From: Candidatus Bathyarchaeota archaeon
Lineage (GTDB): Archaea; Thermoproteota; Bathyarchaeia; Bathyarchaeales; Bathycorpusculaceae
DNA length: 64,000 bases
Reading direction: 5' to 3'
NCBI GenBank assembly: GCA_026014745.1
Contig: JAOZHS010000001.1
Coordinates: 434,001-498,000 of the forward strand
Shown piece by piece: positions 25,060 through 33,074 of this stretch; positions within the stretch are counted from its first letter, which is position 1; each line of letters opens with the position of its first letter. Under the pieces are notes generated by a model. The model worked only from the letters and a program-made list of their open reading frames with translations. It made no database searches and was not told where the DNA came from. The translations under genes and the position numbers were made by a program.

Positions 25060-25911
25060 ATGTTTATGCCAAGAAAGCTTGTGGAGGAGAAACTAAAGCA
25101 TCTCTTAGCTGAAGACGTTGGATTAGGAGACGTTACAGTAGCAGCAGTGATTCCACGGAATTTAACAGTTATGGCAGACGTGGTCGCCAAAGCAGAAGGC
25201 ACCGTTGCAGGCATCGAAGAAGCCACAATACTCGCAGAGTCCCTTGGACTGACCGTAAACGCCCAAGTTTCCGACGGCGACGCAGTCCACAACAAAGAGA
25301 TCCTGCTAAAAATCCATGGTGATGCCCAAACCCTACTCGCCGTTGAGCGTACCCTGCTAAACTTGCTTTCTCGAATGAGTGGCATAGCTACCAAAACCCG
25401 CAGCCTAAGCCAAACCCTCACAAACGCCGGCGTCAAAGCCAAAATCGCCGCCACACGCAAATCAGCGCCTGGGCTGCTCTACTTTGACAAAAAAGCCATA
25501 ATCGTGGGCGGAGGCGACCCGCATAGGCTTCACCTCGACGACATGGTGCTCATCAAAGACAACCATCTCGCGATCATCGGCGGCGTCGAAGAGGCAGTGA
25601 AGCGTGCAAAGGCGAATGTGTCGTTCTCAAAAAAAATAGAAGTCGAAGTCACAACCGTACAAGACGCCCTCAAAGCCGCATCCGCCGGAGCTGACATCGT
25701 CATGCTTGACAATTTCTCGCCCCCTCAAGCTACACAAGCCGCAGCGGCGCTTCGCAAGGCTGGGTTTGAGCGGGTGCTCTTGGAGGTCAGTGGCGGCATA
25801 ACAACCCAAAATCTGTTGGATTACGCAAACGCAGACGTTGACATTATCAGTATGGGTGAATTGACGCATAGCGTAAAGGCGCTGGACATAAGCTTAGAAA
25901 TCATCCCCTAA
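25060..25911 (+). CDS. nadC: nicotinate-nucleotide pyrophosphorylase (quinolinate PRTase)
   Basis: 283 residues. ATRKSAPGLLYFDKKAI carries the substrate-binding Arg/Lys, GGGDPHRLHLDDMVLIKDNH is the family signature (read in two pieces), and IEVEVTTVQDAL plus MLDNFSP line the active site. It converts quinolinate and PRPP to nicotinate mononucleotide in de novo NAD synthesis. ATG 25060 or ATG 25066; the promoter region is shared with the divergent glycosyltransferase. Confidence 0.95.
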   Translation: MFMPRKLVEEKLKHLLAEDVGLGDVTVAAVIPRNLTVMADVVAKAEGTVAGIEEATILAESLGLTVNAQVSDGDAVHNKEILLKIHGDAQTLLAVERTLLNLLSRMSGIATKTRSLSQTLTNAGVKAKIAATRKSAPGLLYFDKKAIIVGGGDPHRLHLDDMVLIKDNHLAIIGGVEEAVKRAKANVSFSKKIEVEVTTVQDALKAASAGADIVMLDNFSPPQATQAAAALRKAGFERVLLEVSGGITTQNLLDYANADVDIISMGELTHSVKALDISLEIIP

Positions 25912-25993
25912 CCCCTTGTGTTTTCTCGCCCAAAACCTCGCGGAAGTTGGAAAACACAAATAAGCCCACGCCCCAGTTACTTTGCTGATTAGT

Positions 25994-26560
25994 ATGACAA
26001 AGTCTGTTTGCCAAGTTTGCGGCGCCAGCTTCCGCGGCATCTCTCTATCCACCGTAAAAGACGGCGTACAAGTCGAAGTATGCCCCGCCTGCTACAAGAA
26101 ACTCGACGAAGAATACAAAAAGAACAGTTGCTACGCCTGCGTATTTTTCCACATAGGCAACTGCGAGCTTTTCGGCACCGAACTTGACGAACCCTACGTT
26201 AACAGCGCCACCTGCGAATTCTTCACCACCACCACAGAACCTGAAGCCGTCGCGAAGGCTCGAATCAAAAAATTCGAGATGACGGGACGCTTCGAGGAAG
26301 CCGCGCAGGAATACGAGAAAATCGGGTTAACTGAGAAGGCGGCGGAGGCTCGAAACAAAAGCCCCCCTCAACCAATAAGTGACCTTGACGAGTTGATTAA
26401 GCAACTTACGGCGAGGGGTCAAACCTTGACTTATTTCTGTGTCCACTGCGGTGCCCCCCTAAAAGTCGGCGCGAAGCATGAACCTGCTAAGTCTTGTCCT
26501 CACTGCAAATACGATTTATCTGCGGTGGACTTGGCGAAGGTAATTAATCAACACCTATAG
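25994..26560 (+). CDS. zinc-binding protein with several Cys pairs, unknown role
   Basis: 188 residues from ATG 25994 (a TTG 12 bases earlier is possible). It begins SVCQVCGASFRG, then CPAC, CYAC and two further Cys. A helical TPR-like segment follows (FEMTGRFEEAAQEYEKIGL), and the C-terminal zinc ribbon has CVHCGAP and CPHCKYD. Such multi-ribbon proteins are usually scaffolds or nucleic-acid binders. It ends with a 6-base convergent overlap with the SpoIIM-like gene. I recognise no named family. Confidence 0.72.
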   Translation: MTKSVCQVCGASFRGISLSTVKDGVQVEVCPACYKKLDEEYKKNSCYACVFFHIGNCELFGTELDEPYVNSATCEFFTTTTEPEAVAKARIKKFEMTGRFEEAAQEYEKIGLTEKAAEARNKSPPQPISDLDELIKQLTARGQTLTYFCVHCGAPLKVGAKHEPAKSCPHCKYDLSAVDLAKVINQHL

Positions 26561-27118
26561 GGAACCAGCGAAGTTTATAATCCAAACTTCCACTATCGCC
26601 CCGACGATAAGTAGGGCTGCGCAGATGCCGACAAATATGCCCGTCCATTTGAGTTCTCGCCATCGTCCTTGAGTTAATCTGCGAAACAGCCAAATGCTCT
26701 CAGCCATGGCAATCGAGTAGGCTACGAATTCTAGCCAGAAGACTGGGGTGACGACGAGGCTTAGCCAGCCGATGTAGACAGGGTAGCCCTGAGTGGTGGA
26801 TATGGCTCCCAACGCTAAACCCGTGTCGAATAGAATGAACATGCCCAAGGCAGGTCCGATAATGGGGACAAACATGAGCATACAGATGCCGAAGTTGTTG
26901 AGGAAGATGTACTGGGTGAGCGTGTTGGTGGCGCGGTTTTCGTTTAGGGTCTGGTTGAGTTGGTTGCTCAGCAATTGGGCGTCTTGGCTGCTAAGCGGAA
27001 CGGCGCTGCCGATTGCCACCATAAGCACGGCGACTACAAATATGAATAGGATTGAGTAGAAGCGTTTCATTTTAGGCGAAGCATTCTTCCAAAACGACCA
27101 ATTAAACATGTGTATCAT
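26555..27118 (-). CDS. SpoIIM/DUF95-like membrane protein
   Basis: 187 residues with about four membrane helices. The first (FYSILFIFVVAVLMVAIG) is followed by a soluble loop. The central FLNNFGICMLMFVPIIGPALGMF and TGLALGAI are characteristic of the stage II sporulation M family, where the N(n)x2 and Gly pattern sits at the membrane face. The archaeal role is unknown and may be in envelope remodelling. ATG at 27118; it begins right after the DUF4152 gene ends, so the two are co-transcribed. Confidence 0.72.
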   Translation of the reverse strand: MIHMFNWSFWKNASPKMKRFYSILFIFVVAVLMVAIGSAVPLSSQDAQLLSNQLNQTLNENRATNTLTQYIFLNNFGICMLMFVPIIGPALGMFILFDTGLALGAISTTQGYPVYIGWLSLVVTPVFWLEFVAYSIAMAESIWLFRRLTQGRWRELKWTGIFVGICAALLIVGAIVEVWIINFAGSL

Positions 27119-27119
27119 C

Positions 27120-27821
27120 CTAAATCGGCGTTATTTCCAGTACACGAAAGCCTCTTGCCACAGGGTTTAACGTTTCAAGCAATTTAACCTTTGTTAAAAC
27201 CCTTTCGCTATCCAACGCGTAACTTCCCACATCATGCTCCCCCGCAATCAAAGAAGAAACATCAACGCGATTTTCAATTATGGTGGCTTGGCATAGGTGC
27301 GGCAACCCTAACCTCAGGCTCTGCTGCGTTTCGACGGCGCGTTTTGATGCATACAGGATGGCTTCGGCTGCAACCGTTAACTCGGCAATTCGCACTGGCG
27401 CACTTTCTTTTCCTATGGCAAGCATGTCGATGCCGTAGAGCCGTTGGACTTCGCCTGCGACTCTGCGGAGCCTTGGCAGAATTTTGAGGATGTTTTTGCG
27501 TCCTGTTTTTGAGGCAAGGAGGTCGGTGAGTTCGACGGGTGAGAGGTCTTCGATGGAGATGCCGCCCAACGTCATGTCCAAATGTATCACGTCGGCTTTG
27601 GTTTTGTCCAGTAGGCTGCGGCAGAGTTCTGCTTCATGCACAATCACTTCACGTCCGGGTTCAACTTCTTTAAAGAGTGGTTCAGCTATCCGCAACGTAG
27701 GTTGTCGATAGGGCGGTTCAACTAAAACCGCGGCGCAAGCCACAAGCAAAACGGGTTCATACTTTTCGTCGAGTATGGCTGCGCCTGAATCTGCAGAAAT
27801 AATTCTCACTTTTTGCACCAA
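27120..27821 (-). CDS. conserved archaeal protein (DUF4152-like)
   Basis: 233 residues, soluble. The sequence VRIISADSGAAILDEKYEPVLLVA opens the protein (cited in pieces), VIHLDMTLGGISIEDLSP is a strikingly conserved-looking middle motif, and VSSLIAGEHDVGSYAL lies near the end. It matches my memory of the archaeal family DUF4152, which has no assigned function; Asp and His clusters suggest a metal site. It lies in a minus-strand run with the SpoIIM-like gene, rlmE and the TFE-beta-like gene. Confidence 0.62.
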   Translation of the reverse strand: MVQKVRIISADSGAAILDEKYEPVLLVACAAVLVEPPYRQPTLRIAEPLFKEVEPGREVIVHEAELCRSLLDKTKADVIHLDMTLGGISIEDLSPVELTDLLASKTGRKNILKILPRLRRVAGEVQRLYGIDMLAIGKESAPVRIAELTVAAEAILYASKRAVETQQSLRLGLPHLCQATIIENRVDVSSLIAGEHDVGSYALDSERVLTKVKLLETLNPVARGFRVLEITPI

Positions 27822-27850
27822 CCAGCCAATGAAGGGTGGCGGTGGCAGAA

Positions 27851-28492
27851 TTAGTTTTCTGTTTTGTCTTCGCTGCTTGTTATTAATCCTAAGGCTAAGA
27901 TGTATTCTTCGCTGCTTTTGGCGCGGCTTGCTGGGGGTTTTACGATTTTTACAGTTTCAAAGTTGGCTTTGACTGTTTGGATGTATTGTTCAAGGAGGTC
28001 GCCTTGGAAGACTTTGACGAAAAAGTTGCCGCCTGGTTTTAGGATGCCTTGGGAGATTTCGAGGGCTTTGGTGGCTAAGTCGATTTGGCATGCGTGGTCA
28101 ACTTCCCACACTCCCGTCACATTCGGCGCCGCATCGCATAAGACAACGTCTGGTCTGCGGGGCAAAAAGGACAGTATCTCATCGCATATGTTGGGTTCGG
28201 TTAGGTCTGCTACTATGGTGCGTATGTATTCTTGGGTGAACGGTTCAATTGGTTTGAGGTCAACGCCTAAAACAAAGCCGTGCTTGCCCGTCATTTTTCG
28301 TGCAGCCTGAATCCAGCCGCCCGGTGCAGCACCCAAATCCACAACGATATCGCGGAATTTTATGAAGTTGTATTTGCCGTTGACCTGAACAAGCTTGTAG
28401 GTGCTTCGACTGCGGTAGTTTTCGGCTTTTGCTTTCTTGTAATAAAACTCGTTTTTTCGCTCACGTATCCAAGCTTTCGGCAACTGTGTCAT
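27851..28492 (-). CDS. rlmE: RlmE/FtsJ-family 2'-O-methyltransferase
   Basis: 213 residues from ATG 28492, which gives MTQLPKAWIRERKNEFYY, the usual RlmE beginning. A longer frame to 28567 merely runs into the upstream gene. Motif I is VDLGAAPGGW and motif IV is LCDAAPNVTG. The K-D-K-E tetrad can be read in RSTYKL, CDAAP, FFVKVF and SSEEYIL. It methylates the ribose of a universally conserved uridine in 23S rRNA. It overlaps the end of the TFE-beta-like gene by 32 bases, indicating translational coupling. Confidence 0.93.
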   Translation of the reverse strand: MTQLPKAWIRERKNEFYYKKAKAENYRSRSTYKLVQVNGKYNFIKFRDIVVDLGAAPGGWIQAARKMTGKHGFVLGVDLKPIEPFTQEYIRTIVADLTEPNICDEILSFLPRRPDVVLCDAAPNVTGVWEVDHACQIDLATKALEISQGILKPGGNFFVKVFQGDLLEQYIQTVKANFETVKIVKPPASRAKSSEEYILALGLITSSEDKTEN

Positions 28493-28907
28493 CCTCAGGT
28501 AGGCTAAGTTCAGAGACGGATGCAGGTGCGCTTGGAACTTCTGGGGCTTCAGGTGCTTCTTTTCCAAGGTTTAGTATCCAATCTGTTAGTCGGGGGCAAC
28601 TTTTGGGGCTGATGGTTGTTGTGGGGTCGCATCGTGCGTTGTCTGGGCAGAGTAAGCAGGGGCAGTCAATGATTGTTTCAATAGATGCAGGTAACCTCTT
28701 AGGATAGAGGCGATATGTCCATCTGCCTTCTTGCAGTTCTTTTTCACGTCGAATAAGCCCCTTCTCTTCGAGTTTGATGGAGACGCGGCTGCCTTCGCGG
28801 CTGCTTGCGCCGAGTTCACGCCATAAATCTGATTGAAGTACACCCTGATAGCCGGTGTTCACAACATAATGGAGAGCTTTCTGTTCAAGGTCATTTCGCT
28901 TGGGCAT
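28461..28907 (-). CDS. TFE-beta / RPC39-like winged-helix Fe-S transcription factor
   Basis: 148 residues. An N-terminal winged helix (NDLEQKALHYVVNTGYQG, SDLWRELGAS, VSIKLEEKGLIRREKE) is followed by a four-cysteine motif C-x2-C-P-x4-C ... ISPKSC-x3-TDWIL. This matches the 4Fe-4S motif of RPC39/TFE-beta (CxxCPxxxxC...SPxxCxxxxxWL). TFE-beta partners TFE-alpha and helps open promoters in TACK archaea. The C-terminus is a Pro/Ala/Glu-rich tail with no homology I recognise. It is the first gene of a run with rlmE, divergent from kae1. Confidence 0.75.
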   Translation of the reverse strand: MPKRNDLEQKALHYVVNTGYQGVLQSDLWRELGASSREGSRVSIKLEEKGLIRREKELQEGRWTYRLYPKRLPASIETIIDCPCLLCPDNARCDPTTTISPKSCPRLTDWILNLGKEAPEAPEVPSAPASVSELSLPEDDTVAESLDT

Positions 28908-28991
28908 TTAGGTCAATTCCGAGATAATACAGTAATATAAGCGTTGGATTCACATAAAAATATCTATCTCCCCCTAATCTGTGGAACGCCC

Positions 28992-30017
28992 ATGAATAAC
29001 AGCGACCAAAAAGAACCCTGCAGATACTGCTTAGGCATCGAGTCATCAGCAGACGACTTCGGAGTCGGAATCGCCAACTTCAATGGCGAAATATTGGCCA
29101 ATCAATCCGACGGCTACATCCCTCAAGAAGGTGGTATTCACCCCCGAGAAGCCGCAAGACACCATGCCGAAGTAGCCGACAAAGTGCTAGCCGAAGCCCT
29201 AAAAAAAGCAGGCATAAACCCACGTGACCTCTCTGTTATTGCTTTCTCTCAAGGTCCCGGCTTAGGTCCGAGCCTACGGACAGGTGCAACAGTTGCACGC
29301 GCGGTAGCTGCATACCTTAACCTGCCCTTGGTCGGCGTCAACCACTCTGTTGCCCACATCGAAATCGGCAAACTCAAAACTGGCGCCCACGACCCCGTCA
29401 CCCTCTACGCTTCAGGCGGAAACACCATGGTTACCGCCTACGAGTCAGGCCGATACCGAGTGTTTGGCGAAACCCTTGACATTGCGTTGGGGAACTGTCT
29501 TGACGCTTTTGGACGCGAAGCTGGGCTTAAAAGTAGAAAGGGCTTGCCGATTGGCGCTGCCATCGAACAGTTAGCCCTCAAAGGCAAAAAACTGGTTCCT
29601 TTGCCGTATGTGGTTAAGGGGATGGATTTATCGCTTAGCGGACTTGTGACTGCTGCGTCAACGGCGTTACAGAAAGGGGAATGCCTTGAAGATGTTTGCT
29701 ACAGTCTGCAAGAGCATGCGTTTTCTATGGTTACAGAGGTTACGGAACGCGCGTTGGCGCATACTGAGAAAAAAGAGGTGTTGCTAACAGGCGGTGTGGC
29801 GGCGAATAAACGATTACAGGTAATGCTAGCCGTGATTGCGGAGGAGCATGGCGCAGAGTTCCGTGTGGTTCCATTGCAATATGCCACGGATAACGGCGCG
29901 ATGATTGCTTGGACTGGCATTCTCGCGTTTAGGCACAATTTAGTTACGCCAATCGATGAAAGTTATGTGAAGCTGCGGTGGCGCGTAGACAAGGTGGATG
30001 TTCCATGGATACAATAG
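28992..30017 (+). CDS. kae1: KEOPS subunit Kae1, tRNA t6A threonylcarbamoyltransferase
   Basis: 341 residues from ATG 28992 (a TTG 48 bases upstream extends the frame but adds nothing conserved). GIESSADDFGVGI is the nucleotide-binding start, NHSVAHIEIG holds the metal-binding histidines, LYASGGNTMV and LLTGGVAANKRL are ASKHA motifs, and the final DNGAMIAWTG holds the metal-binding Asp. It makes t6A37 in tRNA. The downstream bud32 overlaps by 13 bases, giving the usual archaeal kae1-bud32 pair here as separate but coupled genes. Confidence 0.96.
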   Translation: MNNSDQKEPCRYCLGIESSADDFGVGIANFNGEILANQSDGYIPQEGGIHPREAARHHAEVADKVLAEALKKAGINPRDLSVIAFSQGPGLGPSLRTGATVARAVAAYLNLPLVGVNHSVAHIEIGKLKTGAHDPVTLYASGGNTMVTAYESGRYRVFGETLDIALGNCLDAFGREAGLKSRKGLPIGAAIEQLALKGKKLVPLPYVVKGMDLSLSGLVTAASTALQKGECLEDVCYSLQEHAFSMVTEVTERALAHTEKKEVLLTGGVAANKRLQVMLAVIAEEHGAEFRVVPLQYATDNGAMIAWTGILAFRHNLVTPIDESYVKLRWRVDKVDVPWIQ

Positions 30018-30673
30018 ACAAAATTGACCAAACGGTCCTGTTCAAGAAAGGCGCCGAAGCAAGCCTCTACCGAACCATGTGGCATGGACGTGCCGCTGTC
30101 CTCAAGGTGCGAGTGCCCAAACGATACCGCCCAACTCAGCTAGATCAGCAAATTCGTAGCTATCGCACTGTTCATGAACCGCAATTGATGCATGAAGCTA
30201 AATCGGCGGGTGTTTCGACTCCTTTGATTTATTTGGTGAATGTTCCTGAGGCTACGATTGTTATGGAGTATGTTGAGGGGCAGCAAGCAAAGCGGTTGCT
30301 CAATCGTGCTGATAAGTCCGAGCGCCGTCGAGTATGTGTCAAAATCGGTGAATCTGTGGCTCTGTTGCATAATCACGGCTTAATTCATGGGGATTTAACC
30401 ACTTCCAACATGATTCAGCGACCAAACGGAGAAATCACATTTGTTGACTTCGGATTGGGTGAGAAAAGCATTGAAACCGAAGCAAAAGGCGTAGATTTAC
30501 ACCTGCTCAAACGCGCCCTTCAAAGCACGCATTACCTGTTCTGGGAAGAATGCTTTGAATCGGTTCTTAGTGGTTATTGCTCGGTTGTTGGTTCTGCTGT
30601 TGCGGAAAAGGTTTATGAGAAAATCCGTGAGATAGAGAGGCGTGGGCGCTATATTGAAGAACGCAGACAATAG
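30005..30673 (+). CDS. bud32: KEOPS kinase/ATPase Bud32
   Basis: 222 residues from ATG 30005, preceded by AAGGTGGATG. A GTG at 29978 is less likely. It is a minimal RIO-like kinase: KKGAEASLYRTMW forms the glycine loop, AAVLKVRVPKRYR gives the ATP-contact Lys, catalytic loop IHGDLTTSNMI, metal Asp in VDFGLGEKS, and the basic C-terminal tail RGRYIEERRQ reaches toward Kae1. It regulates Kae1 through ATP hydrolysis. Overlaps kae1; followed by rdgB. Confidence 0.95.
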   Translation: MDTIDKIDQTVLFKKGAEASLYRTMWHGRAAVLKVRVPKRYRPTQLDQQIRSYRTVHEPQLMHEAKSAGVSTPLIYLVNVPEATIVMEYVEGQQAKRLLNRADKSERRRVCVKIGESVALLHNHGLIHGDLTTSNMIQRPNGEITFVDFGLGEKSIETEAKGVDLHLLKRALQSTHYLFWEECFESVLSGYCSVVGSAVAEKVYEKIREIERRGRYIEERRQ

Positions 30674-30698
30674 TGTCAGTCAAGTTTGCAGGGGCAAA

Positions 30699-31268
30699 GT
30701 GGTTTTCTTCGCCACAGGCAACATCCACAAGTTCCTAGAAGTCCGAAGCCTCCTCAGCGGCTACGGCTTATCCGTGGGTATGCTACGCCTAAAAGGCGAC
30801 GAAGTCCAAAGCGACAGCTTAGAAGAAATCGCATCCAAAAGCGTACAAAACGCCTATCGGTCCAGTCACCTGCCGATTTTTGTCGAAGACGCAGGCTTAT
30901 TCATTGAGTCACTCGACGGCTTCCCCGGACCCTACGCCGCTTATGCTTACAAAACCATCCATAACCGAGGCATCCTAAAACTCCTCCACAAGGAAACGAA
31001 CCGAGGTGCCACTTTCCAATCCGTCATAGCCTACCTCGACAACCAAACCCTCCATCCAGTGTGTTTTAGTGGCAAATCAGACGGCGTCATAACTACCACC
31101 GAACGCGTAGCTGGTACGTCAGGCTTTGGTTTTGACCCCATATTCCAACCCGACGGAAGCAAGCGGACCTTTGCTGAAATGGAGCTTGCAGAAAAAAACA
31201 GCTACTCTCATCGTGCGAACGCGATTCGCAAGTTTGCTGATTGGTACATCAAACAAAGAAGTCACTAA
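30699..31268 (+). CDS. rdgB: XTP/dITP diphosphatase (RdgB/HAM1)
   Basis: 189 residues from GTG 30699, which follows AGGGG by 5 bases and gives the family start VVFFATGNIHKFLE. A frame from 30642 would overlap bud32 and adds no homology. FVEDAGLFIESLDGFPG is the metal-binding signature and GTSGFGFDPIFQPDG the substrate loop, with HRANAI near the end. It removes deaminated purine nucleotides (XTP, dITP) from the pool. It forms an operon with kae1 and bud32, a frequent archaeal arrangement. Confidence 0.94.
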   Translation: MVFFATGNIHKFLEVRSLLSGYGLSVGMLRLKGDEVQSDSLEEIASKSVQNAYRSSHLPIFVEDAGLFIESLDGFPGPYAAYAYKTIHNRGILKLLHKETNRGATFQSVIAYLDNQTLHPVCFSGKSDGVITTTERVAGTSGFGFDPIFQPDGSKRTFAEMELAEKNSYSHRANAIRKFADWYIKQRSH

Positions 31269-31480
31269 GCACCCACAGAGCAAGGCTGTTTCTTGTTGTT
31301 CTGGCAACTTGAGGTGTGCAAGGGTTTACAGCTTAAAAGTTCGCGGGTTCCCCGAGCCTATATACTTTAAGGTAGGGGGGTTTCTGAGGCGATGCTTTTT
31401 CTTGGCTGTTTTCTTCCTTTTAAGGGGGTGCACTAAATTTATTAGTACTACCTTAACAGCATAAAGGTAAGGCGAACATT

Positions 31481-31834
31481 GTGTCTTTACCAAAGAAACT
31501 ACAAGCCCTCAACCGTGCGGAACTCTTTGCCTTTGGCTTCTTCGCTGTAACTGGCTTACTATTGCTTGCGTTTCTGCCCGTCACTGGTTTTCCGCCTCAC
31601 ATTGGTTTTCTTGGTGTCGCCAGCTTAATCGCTGCTTACAGCATCTTTACCAAGCGGTTTTGGACGCCATGGCTTGTGTTTTTGCTCTTTGCAGTTATCA
31701 GCGTCTTTTCAATCTACACCATCTACTCGGTGGGGTTAAGCAACCTATTCATCTCATTAATCATGATTGCCTATGCTGCCCTCAACTGGGCATGCTCGAT
31801 TAATATGCTCCGAAAACGCAACTCTACGCCTTAG
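31481..31834 (+). CDS. small four-helix membrane protein, unknown
   Basis: 117 residues from a GTG start after AAGGTAAGGCG. The sequence has about four membrane helices (FAFGFFAVTGLLLLAFLP; IGFLGVASLIAAYSIF; WLVFLLFAVISVFSIYTI; ISLIMIAYAALNWACSI) and a basic tail NMLRKRNSTP. A TATA-like CTATATAC lies at about 31359, 120 bases upstream. The 3' end overlaps the end of the convergent moeA gene. No family recognised. Confidence 0.6.
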   Translation: MSLPKKLQALNRAELFAFGFFAVTGLLLLAFLPVTGFPPHIGFLGVASLIAAYSIFTKRFWTPWLVFLLFAVISVFSIYTIYSVGLSNLFISLIMIAYAALNWACSINMLRKRNSTP

Positions 31835-33074
31835 ATGCCAAACCCCTAAAGAGCATCACCGAGACTTCCTCGTCGGCGTTCACAAACTGCGTATTCTCTT
31901 CAATTTCCACAAATCCATCTGCCTTAGTCAACGTCGAAATCGCGCCTGACGCATTCGGCTCAACAGGCTCAGCAATGAGGCGGCAGTTCTCGTCAAACAT
32001 CAACTTCACAGAAATAAAAGTCAGCCTGCCCTTGGCGCTAAAGAGCCGGGCACCGGCAAACGCCTTAACAGTCTTCATAGGAGCCGTTGGACGCCCTGCC
32101 AAACGCAACACGAGGGAACGTGCAAACAGGTAAAACGTTAAAAGCGCCGCTGAAGGATGCCCCGGAAGCGAAAACACAGGTTTTTCTCCGACGAATGCGA
32201 CGGTGATGGGTTTGCCGGGTTTTATGGCGACGCCGCTGAAGATGACGCCGGGTTTGCCCAAGGAATCCACAATCTCGGCAGTGTAATCTTTGGGGCCCAC
32301 CGAGACGCCGCCCGACGTGATAACCATGTCGGCTGAGGCAAGGGCTGTTTGGAGGGTTTTGGTTAGGGTAGTTTTGTCGTCGGGGGTTACGCCGAAGTAG
32401 ACGGGTTTCGCGCCGCACTCCATTATTGCACTGCACAAACTGTAAGAGTTGATGTCATAGATTTTTCCCGGCGGCAACGGCTTACCCAACTCTGCGACTT
32501 CGTTACCGGTTGATAAGACTGCGATGATGGGGATTTTTTGTACTTTGACGGTGGTTTTGCCTAAGGCGGCTAAGACGCCGATTTCGCTGGGACCCAACAG
32601 TTGCCCCCGATGCAACACAACCGCGCCCGCCTCGATGTCTGTGGCTTTTTGCATGACGTTCTCGTTGGCTGATACGGCGCTGTAAACGTTTAGTTGGCTG
32701 TCTTCGCGTTCCGTATCTTCCACCATAACCACGGCGTCTGCGCCCTGAGGCATCACTGCGCCCGTCACTATCTCTGCTGCCTCTCCCTTGGCTATGTTGA
32801 GTTGGGTTTGTTCGCCGATACCCACTGCCCCCACTACTCGCAGCGTCGCAGGCTCATTCTCGTCGGCGCCAGCGATATCTTGGGCGTGCACGGCGTAGCC
32901 ATCGCGGGTGGACCGGTTAAACGGCGGAATATCCACCTCTGAGTTTATGTCTTCTGCTAAGACGCGGTTGTAGGCTTCCAGCAGCACCGTTTCTTCCTCT
33001 CCAAGGTCTGCGGGTTTGAATTGATGTTCGATAGCTTGTTTGGCTTCTTCAAAGGTAAGAAGTTTGCGAAACAT
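31824..33074 (-). CDS. moeA: molybdopterin molybdenumtransferase MoeA (second copy)
   Basis: 416 residues. The start is ATG at 33074, which overlaps the TAA of the upstream moeA by one base; a longer frame upstream is only a shadow. Family landmarks: VDIPPFNRSTRDGYAVHA, GEAAEIVTGAVMPQGADAVVMVED, SEIGVLAALG, IAVLSTGNEV, KIYDINSYSL, ITSGGVSVGPKDY and FSLPGHPSAAL. It inserts molybdate or tungstate into adenylated molybdopterin. The second MoeA next to it may serve the other metal, as proposed for archaea with paired MoeA; this is inference. Confidence 0.93.
   Translation of the reverse strand: MFRKLLTFEEAKQAIEHQFKPADLGEEETVLLEAYNRVLAEDINSEVDIPPFNRSTRDGYAVHAQDIAGADENEPATLRVVGAVGIGEQTQLNIAKGEAAEIVTGAVMPQGADAVVMVEDTEREDSQLNVYSAVSANENVMQKATDIEAGAVVLHRGQLLGPSEIGVLAALGKTTVKVQKIPIIAVLSTGNEVAELGKPLPPGKIYDINSYSLCSAIMECGAKPVYFGVTPDDKTTLTKTLQTALASADMVITSGGVSVGPKDYTAEIVDSLGKPGVIFSGVAIKPGKPITVAFVGEKPVFSLPGHPSAALLTFYLFARSLVLRLAGRPTAPMKTVKAFAGARLFSAKGRLTFISVKLMFDENCRLIAEPVEPNASGAISTLTKADGFVEIEENTQFVNADEEVSVMLFRGLASKA

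Noticed and set aside
27191-27487. Plus-strand 98-residue frame
   Set aside because: Mirror of the DUF4152-like gene; Arg/Leu/Trp-rich composition typical of a shadow.
31330-31360. tRNA-like T-arm (GCGGGTTCCCCGAGCC)
   Set aside because: No acceptor stem, anticodon arm or matching T-stem can be drawn around it.
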